Assembly: GCA_028532985.1 (NCBI GenBank)
Contig: JANCIK010000005.1
Coordinates: 1,370,501 to 1,434,500, forward strand
Reading direction: 5' to 3'
Source of the DNA: Stropharia rugosoannulata
Taxonomy: Eukaryota; Basidiomycota; Agaricomycetes; Agaricales; Strophariaceae
DNA: 64,000 bases
The notes below the pieces were generated by a model, which was given only the letters and a program-made list of their open reading frames with translations, was not told where the DNA came from and did no database searches. The translations under genes were made by a program, and so were the position numbers. Shown piece after piece: positions 11,044 through 20,972 of this stretch (positions are counted from its first letter, which is position 1; the number at the start of each line of letters is the position of its first letter).

Positions 11044-12008
11044 ATAACCATTAGATCGCAATTAATGGGGCATCGCATAAGCAGACAGCAGCATCTTCGA
11101 CCCACCGCCTCAGGACGATTCATTTAACATTAAAAATTCAATCTTAATTATTCCCCATGGTCTCATCCCCCGCAATTGTGTCGTTATAAAGTATCACGCG
11201 TCTCGTGTCATCATTCTCATTCATATAAATATTTTTGTGTGTGTAGCTTTGGTTTTTTGGACCCCATTCACTTTTTGCCATCATCGATCTGTCCTTTTTG
11301 CCTATCGCGCACCATTCACAATACTTTAGTAGTACCAATAACTCTTAAATAGTTCCATACCCGTTTGTCCATTGCTTCTCCTTTTCGACATTTGGCTCGA
11401 ATTGGAACGGAGCTAGTCTACTTTACTTCGATGCCTTCTGCTTTTCAGCTGGCGAGTAATGCCTCTCCAATTTGTATCCATCATGCATTAGCCTTAGTTT
11501 TGTACTAGCAGTTCATGTACATAGATGACGGTGTATTGTGTAAAATAATGACTTTGAATTCTTATTCTGTCGCTCGGACTCGGCGTGAGTTATGCCGTTG
11601 AAACACTGCCAACGATGGCATGAAAAGCAGCGCGTCTTCCATGAAGCAGCAGCATCTCCATTTTTCGAAGTATATTAGCATGCCGTTATCGCATTTCCGA
11701 AGATGTATCTCAGTACTCTGTACATAACTTTACCTGACGTGGACCGTAATGAAAGATGGCTGCGCACCTCCCTCAAATCACTGGGACAAATATGTGAAGG
11801 GGTGCAAACATTGAATGGATAACTTTGTGCCACTTCCAACGGAGAATCGCCGGAGATTTGTGGATGACGTCACATCCGTTCCGCCGTCACGAACGTAAGC
11901 ACTGGAAAGGGTCGCGCCGTCCGCCGCGTCAACACCGCGTGCTGCTTAATCTGGATCTTGCCTCAATTGACCTGCAACTCGTGTTCTTGCTCTTTTCGCA
12001 TACTCAAT
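11044..12008. other. Intergenic: PAS-GATA 3' flank and sds22 promoter
   Basis: About 965 bp. The left half is AT-rich 3' UTR-like sequence. The right part is the sds22 upstream region and contains a perfect CRE palindrome (11865-11872). No gene is seen. Confidence 0.55.
11865..11872. promoter_or_regulatory. CRE-type palindrome TGACGTCA upstream of sds22
   Basis: A perfect TGACGTCA lies about 137 bp before the sds22 ATG. It is the consensus site of ATF/CREB bZIP factors. Its function here is inferred. Confidence 0.4.
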
Positions 12009-13567
12009 ATGGCCGATGAACCCAAATCATCACAATTCAACGCAAACCTGCCAGATGTGCAGCAGGCGCCCGCTGCCACACCAGCAGACAAGTACGTTGG
12101 CATGAGTCATATGGCCTGGCTGTGGCACTTATGTCGCGTAAGCATAGATCGGGCTTGAGCGCTAGAGTCGTGCTGCCTGCTGCTGACGATATCGACACGG
12201 ATGAAGAGGCCGAAGAGGATGGCGTTGAGGAGGATGTAGACGACGCTGATTTTTTGGAAGATTTCCCCGTCGATACTGAGGTGCGAATCCACTGGGGCCA
12301 TTGCATTTCCATGCTCACCGCGGCTGTAAACCATTCAGGAGCTGGAGCTTATGCACCTGCGGATTGGGTCGCTCGAACAGTTGCATTTAGAACGGTTCAA
12401 GGACCATTTGAAGAAGCTCTGCCTGCGCCAGAATTTCATATCCTACCTCGACCCAGCAACGTTCCAGCAGCTGACCAAGCTCGAAGAGCTGGATATGTAC
12501 GACAACAAGCTGAAGACGATAGGCGATGCACTGAGCAAGTCGTCGAAGCTGACGTGAGTAGCCCTTTGCCCACTCACACTGTGCATGCCCGGTTGACAGC
12601 GCTGGCTGGTGGTGTAGGGTTTTGGACCTATCTTTCAATGTCCTGCGATCGGTTCCTGAAGGACTTGATGCGTTCCCTGCGCTGGACACAATATATTTCG
12701 TCCAGAACAAGATCAGCAAGATTACTGGGTTCGCGTCTTGCACGACCTTGCGCAGCCTTGAGCTCGGTGGAAACAAGATACGGGTATGTCGCAGATCTTT
12801 ATCACGCTGATAGATGCAATCAACTGCTCTTTGCAGAAAATAGAGAACTTGAGCGACTTGGTTAATCTGGAAGAGCTATGGCTGGGAAAGAACAAAATTA
12901 CCAAACTGGAGGTAATTACATCCTATTTGATGATCCTTGATAAATGAGGACTGACATCCAGGATAAAGGGCCTGGAAAACCTAAAGAAGTTAAAGATCTT
13001 GTCGATACAATCAAACCGTATCACTAAACTAGAAGGCCTTGAAGAGCTTAAGCAGTTAAATCAACTATATCTTAGTCATAACGGCATTGAGAAGCTGGAA
13101 GGGTTGGAGAACAATGTAAGTCAATCATACCCACGAGGATCAGGTCCATACTGACCCCCCTATCAAGCTCGAGCTCTCCACTCTTGATGTCGGAAACAAC
13201 TTCATTTCCGTGATTGAAAATGTATCACATTTGAAGAATCTGGAAGAACTATGGGTAAGTGCTAAGGACATGTATGCAAGTATATGCTAACCCCATATCC
13301 TTTTTTTAGATGAACGGAAATAAAATCCCTGATTTGCGCGGACTTGAATCAGAGCTGAAGGACATGCCGACGCTCACTACATTGTATCTAGAAGCAAACC
13401 CGTGTCAAATTAATGACAGGACTGGGTACAGGAGGAAGATCATGCTTGCGCTTCCGCAGTTGCAACAGATAGATGCAACGTAAGTCAAATTATCAGATTG
13501 CTAAATATAATATCTTAATCTAAACACCGAATAATACACTCGCAGGTACACCAGAAGAGTGGTATAG
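12009..13567 (+). CDS. sds22: PP1 regulatory subunit Sds22 (leucine-rich repeat)
   Basis: The model has nine exons: 12009-12091, 12160-12280, 12339-12553, 12618-12783, 12837-12911, 12969-13115, 13168-13254, 13310-13479 and 13546-13567. They sum to 1086 nt (361 aa). After an acidic N-terminus (residues ~40-70, DTDEEAEEDG) there is a continuous ladder of 22-residue SDS22-type LRRs. Examples are LTKLEELDMYDNKL, LKILSIQSNRITKLEGLEEL and LYLSHNGIEKLEGL. An LRR cap follows (TLYLEANPCQINDRTGYRRK). Sds22 binds the catalytic subunit of protein phosphatase 1 and controls its assembly and mitotic, nuclear functions. The length matches the family. The acceptor of exon 6 (ATAAAG) is slightly unusual but keeps the frame. 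Confidence 0.93.
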
Positions 13568-13967
13568 TCGGGTTTATTTTGGTACTAATGGAGGACGAGT
13601 GGATCAAGTCAGGGATGGAACTTGATGTTTTTAATGTGCATAATACAAGTTTGTTGTTTTAGTAGTATAAATCTACAGTCTCGACTCTCTACTACAGTAC
13701 TACCACTATTTCATAGTCTCATTTGATCATTTATTACAAACTATGTAGCTAGTCTCCTGTCGTCAGACAACTAGTGCGGACTTTTTTGACTCACGAAGGA
13801 CGGTTCCTTCTGCTCTAAGGTGTTTAAACGGGTTTGCCCCTGTTGGTCACATGGGCTAATCACACAAGCGCTCAGCCTGATTCCGCGTTCACCTTGCGTC
13901 AACCTTGCGTTCAGCCTGCGAGTTTTTGTGTGCAAGTAACCTCACACTCGCTCAGCTTTATCTGATC
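13568..13967. other. Intergenic between sds22 and the CCDC174-like gene
   Basis: 400 bp. It holds the sds22 3' flank and then the promoter of the next gene. It includes imperfect short repeats of CCTTGCGT near 13890-13920. No coding exon is seen. Confidence 0.5.
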
Positions 13968-15503
13968 ATGTCTCACGCAAGCAAATCAAAAGCCAAGGGC
14001 ATTAACGCTACTTCCTTTTTCGATTTGAAGGCCGAATTATCCAAACAAGAGGCGGAATTTGCGAAGGCCAAAGCTGCTGGGAAGAGCACGGCAATAGTTG
14101 GTGGAGTCAAGCGGCCTGACAAGGTCAGAGAAGAATGCAAAATATGCGCACCTTTTCTGTTTGCTCACTGTACTTTAGAAACCAACTGTATGGGCGCGTC
14201 AGAATAAAGGAGTGAAAGCACGAGCTGGGCGAGACGTCGAGTTGGAGGAAATTAGCAAGCCTACGATAGACTCAGCTCGCGCAGCGCTGGAAAGGAAGGC
14301 GAAAATATACGAGAAACTGCGGAAGGGAAAGACAGGAGGCCTGAATGATGCTCAGTATGATGCTCTCTTGGTCGACGTGCGTCTCCCTTCCTGGTGCATA
14401 TATATGCCGTGCTGAATGTCGTGTTCTAGTTTGATGAGTCAAATGCAAGTACATCGAAGTACTACGAATCTGACAGCGAAGATGAAGACGAAAGTCTCAC
14501 TGTACCTACGCGGCCTATTGACGTACGTTTTGGGATAGAAAAACCGTGCATATATCTCATGCATTTGAGCAGGATGACCCTCTGGTAGAGTATGAAGACG
14601 AATTTGGCAGGTTACGGACAGCCCGACGCTCAGAAGTGCCGAGAAATTTAATGGTCAATCCTGAAGACGAGGTTGACTCTGACGAGTTAAGCTGTCTATA
14701 TTTGTATGACAACCTCAGGCTGACAAGTCTTTTCCCTACAGAGACCTTATCATCCGTAAGCAGAGAACTTCTTTCTTTCTAGTCCTTGAAACCCATACTT
14801 ATTGTGTAATACAGGAAACCCAGTGAACCACTTCCCGATTTATCAGCCCTCGGAGGAGCGTGTTGCGGAGATTGCGAAGGCCCACTCCGAAGAGAACAAT
14901 CCACTAGGTGTTCATTATGACGCTTCAAAGGAAGTGAGAGCCAAGGGTGCAGGTTTCTATCAGTTCTCTGCCGACGAGGAGACTAGGGCCGCCCAGATGG
15001 AAGAGCTCAAAGCGTCTCGTGAGGAGACAGAGCGCACGCGCGCGGAACTGGGAGCACAGGATGTCAGACCTGGAGAGATTGAAGGCATGAAAGCAGGCTC
15101 TTCCGGGGGTGTTGTACAAAGCAGGGCAATGGAGAAGAGAAAACGGGAACTGGAGGAGCGCCGCAAACTTCTTGATGCAAAAAGACGGAAAACCAAAGGC
15201 AACGATGCTTCTGCTTCTCCCCTCGTGGATGGAGTAAGTACTGCCACTGCAGGTGCGCCTGATGTCCAACATGAGGACGGGCGCACTCAATCATCACACC
15301 AATCATCACAAGCACAGTCAAGTCATGAGAAGTCGGTTATGAGCGCTGTTCCAAGTGATCCTTTTGCGGCACTTGAGGCAAAAACTCTACCTTCCGCTCA
15401 ACAGGCAGGGAAGAAGACTGCAACTCCTCAAAATGAGGCCGATTTCTTCTTATCGCAATTAGAAAGTGAATTCCTCAGTTCACGAAAGAAGAAAGCGTTC
15501 TGA
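13968..15503 (+). CDS. CCDC174: CCDC174-like coiled-coil protein
   Basis: The model has six exons: 13968-14123, 14179-14376, 14430-14522, 14573-14685, 14742-14755 and 14815-15503. They sum to 1263 nt (420 aa). The start MSHASKSKAKGINATSFFDL and the motif KPTVWARQNKGVKARAGRD are family signatures. The conserved CCDC174 block (DUF4078 region) is KGAGFYQFSADEETRAAQM, followed by a charged helix (MEELKASREETERTRAE). A 14-nt micro-exon (14742-14755) is needed to join DLIIR to NPVNHFPIYQPSEERV. In animals CCDC174 is nuclear and linked to the exon-junction complex/RNA processing. The function in fungi is not established. The extreme C-terminus is basic (SSRKKKAF). Confidence 0.88.
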
Positions 15504-15570
15504 ATACTGGCGTTATTGTGTAAATTGTAATTACATCCATTTTGTTGTTACTCTTTACTTGCCTGACTCC

Positions 15571-16866
15571 TCATATTTCAGAAGTTTCCTTCTCATTTCG
15601 AGCTTCTAAAACCAGTCTTTCAGGGGTCCTCAGGGAAAATCGGCCTCCATCTTGTTCATATGTTACTACCGCTTCTCCTCGGCGCCAATCCCGATCCTTT
15701 ACCACCTCTTTGCCGTCCACTACGTCTTTCATGAAGGCGATAGCAGAAAACAGAACATTCAACGCCGGGCGCAGTGCCGTTACATGTCCGGAATTAATGA
15801 GAACCTCCTTTGGTCCCGCAGCAGGAGCTGATGGAATCAAGGCATTCCTTTCCTTCACGAAGGCTACGAGGAAGTCCATCGAAGAGAACCACGTTACAAT
15901 GGAACCTTCACCCGGAAATATTATATGTTCATATTCGTACAGCGAATCGCCAACGTAAAGCATGCTTTCTTCCTCGTCGAACAGAGCAATTTCATCTGGG
16001 GTGTGTCCTGGAGTGTGCAAGATAATAACGCCCAAGCTGGTTTTTGATCCGGGCGCAGTTATTGCGTACCGATCGGGAACAAGTACAGGAGCGTATGTAG
16101 GCGTCCGGATTCCCATTGATTTGCACAACGAGTGCTCAGGAATCGCCTCTTTTGCCAAGAAATCGGGAGAGTGTCCTGAGGCAAGAATAGGCCAGTCATT
16201 GCTGTATTCATTCGGTTCAGCGGAGGATGCCAGCAAATAGAGAAGACGATTTACAATTGTTCAACAGCCACTAAACATCGATAAGTAGCGACACGAGTTC
16301 AGTAAATGTGACGAGAAGCAGTTGCAGGGCTACTAAAAGCTGTACGTACAGATATGGTCGTAATGACAATGAGTCAGAGCGACGACATAGCCCATTCTTC
16401 CGTGTTCATTCAAGGGCTTCCCGTCATTGCTATCGACCGGCATGACCTCCACAAACTGCTTCAAGCTTCTGATGACGATCTCACTATCGGCGGAAGCGCC
16501 GCCGCAGCCTGTATCAATCAAAAGAATAGTATTGGCTGCAGGTACAACTTTGGCATAGATGTGGGGGTGCTCTGAGTACACGTCGTTGTATTCTTTGATG
16601 AGAAATGTGCTGTTCGTGAGGCGGGACGCGTGGAATGCTGCTTTTGAGGACTTTGTAGTAAGGGAGCCGGGATCAGCCTGGGGCGAGGCGGCCGAGAGTG
16701 AGTAAGATTGCGAGTAGAGGAAGTACCCCAACACGGCAATTCCGCCACCGATGATCCAGGCAAGTGATTCTAGATGGATGAACATGATGGAGTACGCCTG
16801 TGAGATAGAGAGAACCGTGCGAGGGATATAACAAGCGCTTACTGGTTCCCATGCACGCGTGCCCAT
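15571..16866 (-). CDS. Membrane-anchored metallo-beta-lactamase-fold hydrolase
   Basis: The model has four exons: 16843-16866, 16350-16797, 16255-16270 and 15571-16201. They sum to 1119 nt (372 aa). An N-terminal hydrophobic helix (LAWIIGGGIAVLGYFLYS) precedes the catalytic domain. The metal-binding motif is THCHYDHI (HxHxDH). Further ligand positions lie in HTPGHTPDEIALFD, YVGDSLYEYE and INSGHVTAL, so a binuclear metal site looks complete. The substrate is unknown. Relatives include glyoxalase II-like thioesterases, and the TM helix suggests an endomembrane location. The 16-nt third exon is essential, because without the intron at 16202-16254 an apparent stop appears. The alternative start MFIHLES is at 16785. 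The ATG at 16866 lies only 20 bp past the stop of the MOCS2A gene on the same strand. Confidence 0.85.
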
Positions 16867-16886
16867 TGACACGACCGCTCTCGCGC

Positions 16887-17177
16887 TCAGCCGCCGGAGA
16901 CTGGACATATCACACCAACCTCCTCGCCGCCCTTGAGCTCTACCGTGTTCGGGTCGTCCACCATCTCACAGTCGACGCTCCACTGGCTCGTGCTCAGGAT
17001 TGGGTCGAGACTGGCATCCGGATGGCGCTCGGCCAGGAGCGACGCGAGCGCGGACAGCTTTATCCCCCCCGCGGGCAGGACGATTTCCTCTGAAGTGATG
17101 CCGAGCGCAGTGGATGCGGCGGCGAAGTAGAGCACCGTTATCGGTGCCTGCGCGGGGGCTTTGGACGGGGTGGTCAT
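16887..17177 (-). CDS. MOCS2A: Molybdopterin synthase sulfur-carrier subunit (MOCS2A/MoaD)
   Basis: A single exon of 291 nt encodes 96 aa with a ubiquitin-like MoaD/ThiS fold. It reads ITVLYFAAASTALGITSEEI, then VELKGGEEVGVICPVSGG ending in the obligatory Gly-Gly before TGA. The terminal glycine is adenylylated and turned into a thiocarboxylate by MOCS3. It then donates sulfur to precursor Z together with MOCS2B to make molybdopterin in the cytosol, needed by nitrate reductase, sulfite oxidase and others. The start MTTPSKAPAQAPI is chosen as the ATG nearest the domain. Upstream in-frame ATGs (17282, 17270, 17255) would add a tail unlike the family. The next gene on the same strand begins 20 bp after the stop. 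Confidence 0.9.
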   Translation of the reverse strand: MTTPSKAPAQAPITVLYFAAASTALGITSEEIVLPAGGIKLSALASLLAERHPDASLDPILSTSQWSVDCEMVDDPNTVELKGGEEVGVICPVSGG

Positions 17178-17462
17178 GAGATTGGGACGGAACGCAGATT
17201 TGAGTGAGATGATGGACTGGGATAAGTGTGTACTTACTGGCGATGGACGGCGATCCATGGACAGATTTGTCATACTTATCAACGGGGAGGTGCTGCATGC
17301 ATATCTGTCAGCTGCGCTCGGATATTATTGGAAGACGCTCTTCTGTGAGCTGGATGGGTAGAGGAGGCCCGAGGATCTAGTGGTATCTACTGTCTTAATT
17401 GCACTCTCGCTATCCAGCATTCATTGATCATTTCCAGAATGACTAAATCGCAGTCTTTACCC

Positions 17463-18548
17463 TTATTCAATATTCTTCAGCTCTGCAGTCCACCATACGG
17501 GCCTGGACGTCCGTATCCATACGACCTTCTCCTCCGGGATAAGGTGGTTGCTCGTCGATATCAGGCCGTCGAACCCTGACTCCTCGTCCGCTGGGGACAT
17601 TCCCGGAGTGAGCAGATAGAGAGCAGAAGCCAGCTGCGCACGCACTCAGATTCCACTTTAGCCCCGTCGTTGAGAGCACCGCCGAATCGACCCCGACGGG
17701 CAGGATGCCGCACGTCTGTCCCATTATGTCGTGCTCTATCGTAATTTCATGCTCGCCCTAGAAGGGCCAGACCTCTGCGTATTAGCACACGCGCACGCGC
17801 ACGGACGTCGGATGACTTTGCGCACCTCGTCGAGCACCCAGGCGACGTTATCGTCCGTGACGGCGAACACGGCACGGCGCGTCTTGCGCAGTTTGTGCAG
17901 ATAAGAGAGCGTGTGGACCGTCTGGTCGAGGCGGCCTGAGAGCCCGCCGAGCAGGATGATCGCGTATTGGTCCTGTAGGGCTGCGCTTGACCAGGGGAAA
18001 CAGTACATATGATGACAAGCGCACTAACTGTCGCGCATTCGGACTGCTCGCGCTCCTCGAGCGCGGCCACGCATTTCATCAAGTCCGTTGTGTATTCGCT
18101 TGGATCCTGCACGATGGGCACGCCCTACGTGGTGCATAACGGGTACAAAGCATTTACATTTAGAGCACAAGCCAGAGTTAGTCAGGCCACCCACCCGTGC
18201 GGCATAGTACGTGCGGACGTCGGCGCGGATGGAGTCCAGGTCACCCTTGATCAGGTCAGGCAGATAGCTAGAGCGCGCGCAAGCGAACGTTCAGTTAAAG
18301 ATCCGAATGGAAAGGTCGACATACGCCATGCGCCCCTCCTCGTCATCCGCGGCAAAGGCGTCAAAGAGCCTGTTTGCGCCGCCGTCCGCACAGAACCTCA
18401 ACCGCGTGGCGCTCCAGACCCGGCGGAGGAGTGCGCACGAGAAAGGCTGGTTCAGGATAATGAGCGCGTGCGTGTTTATGGTGTCATCGGCGAGGCTGCT
18501 GGCACCGTGCAGGAATTTGACGTGCCATGCCTTGCGTGCTGAGGACAT
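17463..18548 (-). CDS. TPK1: Thiamine pyrophosphokinase
   Basis: The model has six exons: 18325-18548, 18195-18267, 18029-18124, 17826-17972, 17646-17757 and 17463-17590. They sum to 780 nt (259 aa). The enzyme transfers pyrophosphate from ATP to thiamine to form thiamine diphosphate. Family motifs are RFCADGGANRLFDAF, PDLIKGDLDSIR, PSEYTTDLMKC (the DxxK type site) and LLGGLSGRLDQTVHTL. The C-terminal beta-sandwich ends STTGLKWNL, SGFDGLISTSNHL and EKVVWIRTSRPVWWTAEL. The length matches fungal Thi80-type enzymes. No thiamine riboswitch signature was seen in the flanks or introns. Confidence 0.94.
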
Positions 18549-18992
18549 AACTGGAAAAGGGTGAGCAATTGAGAATGTTAGGACAGAGGAGAGAGAAGGT
18601 GGGCGCTGTGACCGCGCTGATTGCAGATGCGACGGAAACGGCCGAAGTAATTATATGCGCCAGCGCTTGTTCTGATCGACGCCTAGCTCTAGGTACTATA
18701 TAGCGGCTTCAGACCGCCTATCACAACAGAAAGTGGTAACACACATTAGACCTTAACGCCTTTACATAGTATGCATCGCTACTTCGTAGTAGCACTGAAC
18801 GGATAAGAAGAAATGCTCTAGTACTAGATAGTAGTAATACAAGTGGAATGGCTGCGTTTAACAAGGAGCAAATGTGGTAGAGTGGAAACGAAAGATAAAA
18901 CGTACATTAACACACCCCTCCACAACATTGGTATCGATATCGAGTACAAAAATCACGTCGCACACAGCAGCACCCGCACACATACGCACAGC
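18549..18992. other. Intergenic
   Basis: 444 bp between the TPK start and the 3' end of the CS-domain gene. It should hold the TPK promoter. No coding exon or clear motif was found. Confidence 0.5.
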
Positions 18993-20809
18993 CTATGACC
19001 CCTGATTCCTCCTCGACCAGTTCGAGAAGCTCAGAGCACCCACGATGCCCACAACGAGCAGCGCCGTGCCCGCGCCAATAATGCCAGGCACATACAGATA
19101 CCACGCATTCGACTCATAGTCGTCAACGTCAGACCTCGTCTTCTCCCCAAGCCGCGGTTGCACCGCATCCTCTCTCCTTCGCCGCCGACGGACGACGGGT
19201 GCCTCCGCCTCCGAATCGTCATAGGACTCCTTTGACTTTTCGCTGTATGGGGGCGAAGGCCCTGCTGCCATGGGCAGGTGAATTGAAGGCATCTCGAGCT
19301 CGATGGCGCCCTCGACAGGCAGTGCGGGTATGTCGAGTGCGGGGTGCAGCGCCCGAGCACGCTCGAAGAACAGGCCAGCTGCGTCCCGGTCGCGCCGCCA
19401 CGCCTCGGCTCCGCCCTCCCCAATCTGAGCGTGCAGCGGAATGCGGATGGAAGACAGGCTCGAGTAGGATGCGGCTAAAAGGGTGGACGCCGCGCCTTCG
19501 AGATGCAGCAACCCTGCTTCGAGGTACAGCTGTGCCAGGCCTCGCGCCCCACCCACTGCACGATAATAGTATGCCGTCCTGTCATCTAGTGCTTCCTCCG
19601 TGATAGTTTCGTTGGTAGTAAGAATGGCGGTCGTCTCGAGCGGCAGGTAGTGCGAAACGAGGCGCATTGTCGCAGACGGGACATGAGCATCCTGCCAGGC
19701 GCGTCTGTTACAAACTGACACGGTCAATGTTGTACGGCAGGGATGCAGGAAGGACGCACAGGAAATACTCAAACGCCTCCTCTTTCTCTTTCCGGATATC
19801 ACACAGCTCGAGTGCAATCAGGGCGAGGCTCGTGGGGTCCATGTTGTACTTGTTCGCCTCCGCTGCCTCCGCCGCTGCATCGAACACGACGACGGTGTTG
19901 GTGACACTCGAGGCAAGGTCGTCCGGCACCGGGCCTACGACGAGCGCCGGCCATATTGTCGACTTCTCCTTCTCGAGATGCACGGTGAGCAAGCGGCCGG
20001 CTCCCGGAGCATGCGGTGCCGATTCCAGGGATGACAGGGACGAGGCCATGCTGGGCTGTGCACGGGCACCAGCATGGCCAGGCGATACTGAGCGGGAGTG
20101 GGAAGCGATAGGGCGGGCGGGCGTCGGGTTGGGGTTGAGCGGGAGGCGGCGGCGGGCCGCGATGGGGTAGGGGCCGTCGTCGGCGAACGACAGGGTGGGC
20201 GAGGAGAGCGCCGGGGACGGGGAGTAGACGTCCTCTGCGTCGGACGCCGGTGCGCTGTCTAGGGAAGCTGCAAAGGAGCTGGAAATGTCAGGATCGGAGA
20301 CAAACGCGTACGACGAGTGACTGTGGGTCGACACCGTGGACGCGGTGGACGTCGTGCGCTCGCGACCTGCGCCTGTGCCGCTACGTGGGGGCTCGAGCTG
20401 CCAGACGGAACTTGCGGTGTCGACGGAGCCGTATATCCTGCCCTGGATGTGGCAGCCGGCGATAAGCGGATGCAGAGCAGTGTGGATATATGCGCACCTT
20501 CACGATCGGGGGGCGGCCCTTGACGCCAATGACGAGGTGCTGGGTGTCTATGAGGACCTGCGGAGGATGAGCACTACACGCGGGGGACGGCAGGGGTGCT
20601 CACGGAGAGATCGTCGTCATGGACGTCGTAGGGAACCATGAGCAGGACGGTGGCCTGGATGACTGCTCGATCAGCTGGAGGGAGCAGTGGGCGCAGCAAG
20701 TACCTGATCATGCGACTGGGGGGCGGTGAGCGACTGCGGTGGGGGCAGGGGAAGGACTGACCTGGTGCCATGAGTAGGGAAAGTAGGGCCGTTCCGAGTA
20801 CTTGTCCAT
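18993..20809 (-). CDS. CS-domain (p23/NudC-fold) protein with C-terminal membrane anchor
   Basis: The model has six exons: 20762-20809, 20704-20715, 20604-20654, 20498-20557, 19760-20442 and 18993-19704. They sum to 1566 nt (521 aa). The N-terminus MDKYSERPYFPYSWHQ leads into a CS domain (ATVLLMVPYDVHDDDLSVLI, then HLVIGVKGRPPIVK and YGSVDTASSVWQLE), the fold of Hsp90 co-chaperone p23 and NudC. A Ser/Pro-rich linker and an alpha-helical region follow (MDPTSLALIALELCDIRKEK; RAWQDAHVPSATMRLVSHYL; GGARGLAQLYLEAGLLHLEG). Their spacing recalls Sel1/TPR-like helical repeats. A TM helix (YVPGIIGAGTALLVVGIVGA) lies near the C-terminus with a short basic tail, giving a tail-anchored layout. The second exon is only 12 nt. 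Function is unknown; it may be a chaperone adaptor on a membrane. Confidence 0.85.
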
Positions 20810-20972
20810 GGTGGTGGTGGTGAGAGGACAGGCCGGCTGTCAGTGACTCGGCGTCTGCTAAAGTAGGCAGCGCCCCCACGTGTTCGCGTTGTCCATACAT
20901 AGAGTATATTAGAATTATGCACAAAACAAAGGTATGTATGTAGTGGTATAACTAGCTATTCATTATGGCCCT

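Noticed and set aside
16202..16280. Apparent premature stop/frameshift in the metallo-beta-lactamase gene after AVEQL
   Set aside because: A 53-nt intron (donor GTAAAT, acceptor TACAG) at 16202-16254 restores AVEQFNDWPILASGHSPDFL, and the total length becomes divisible by three.
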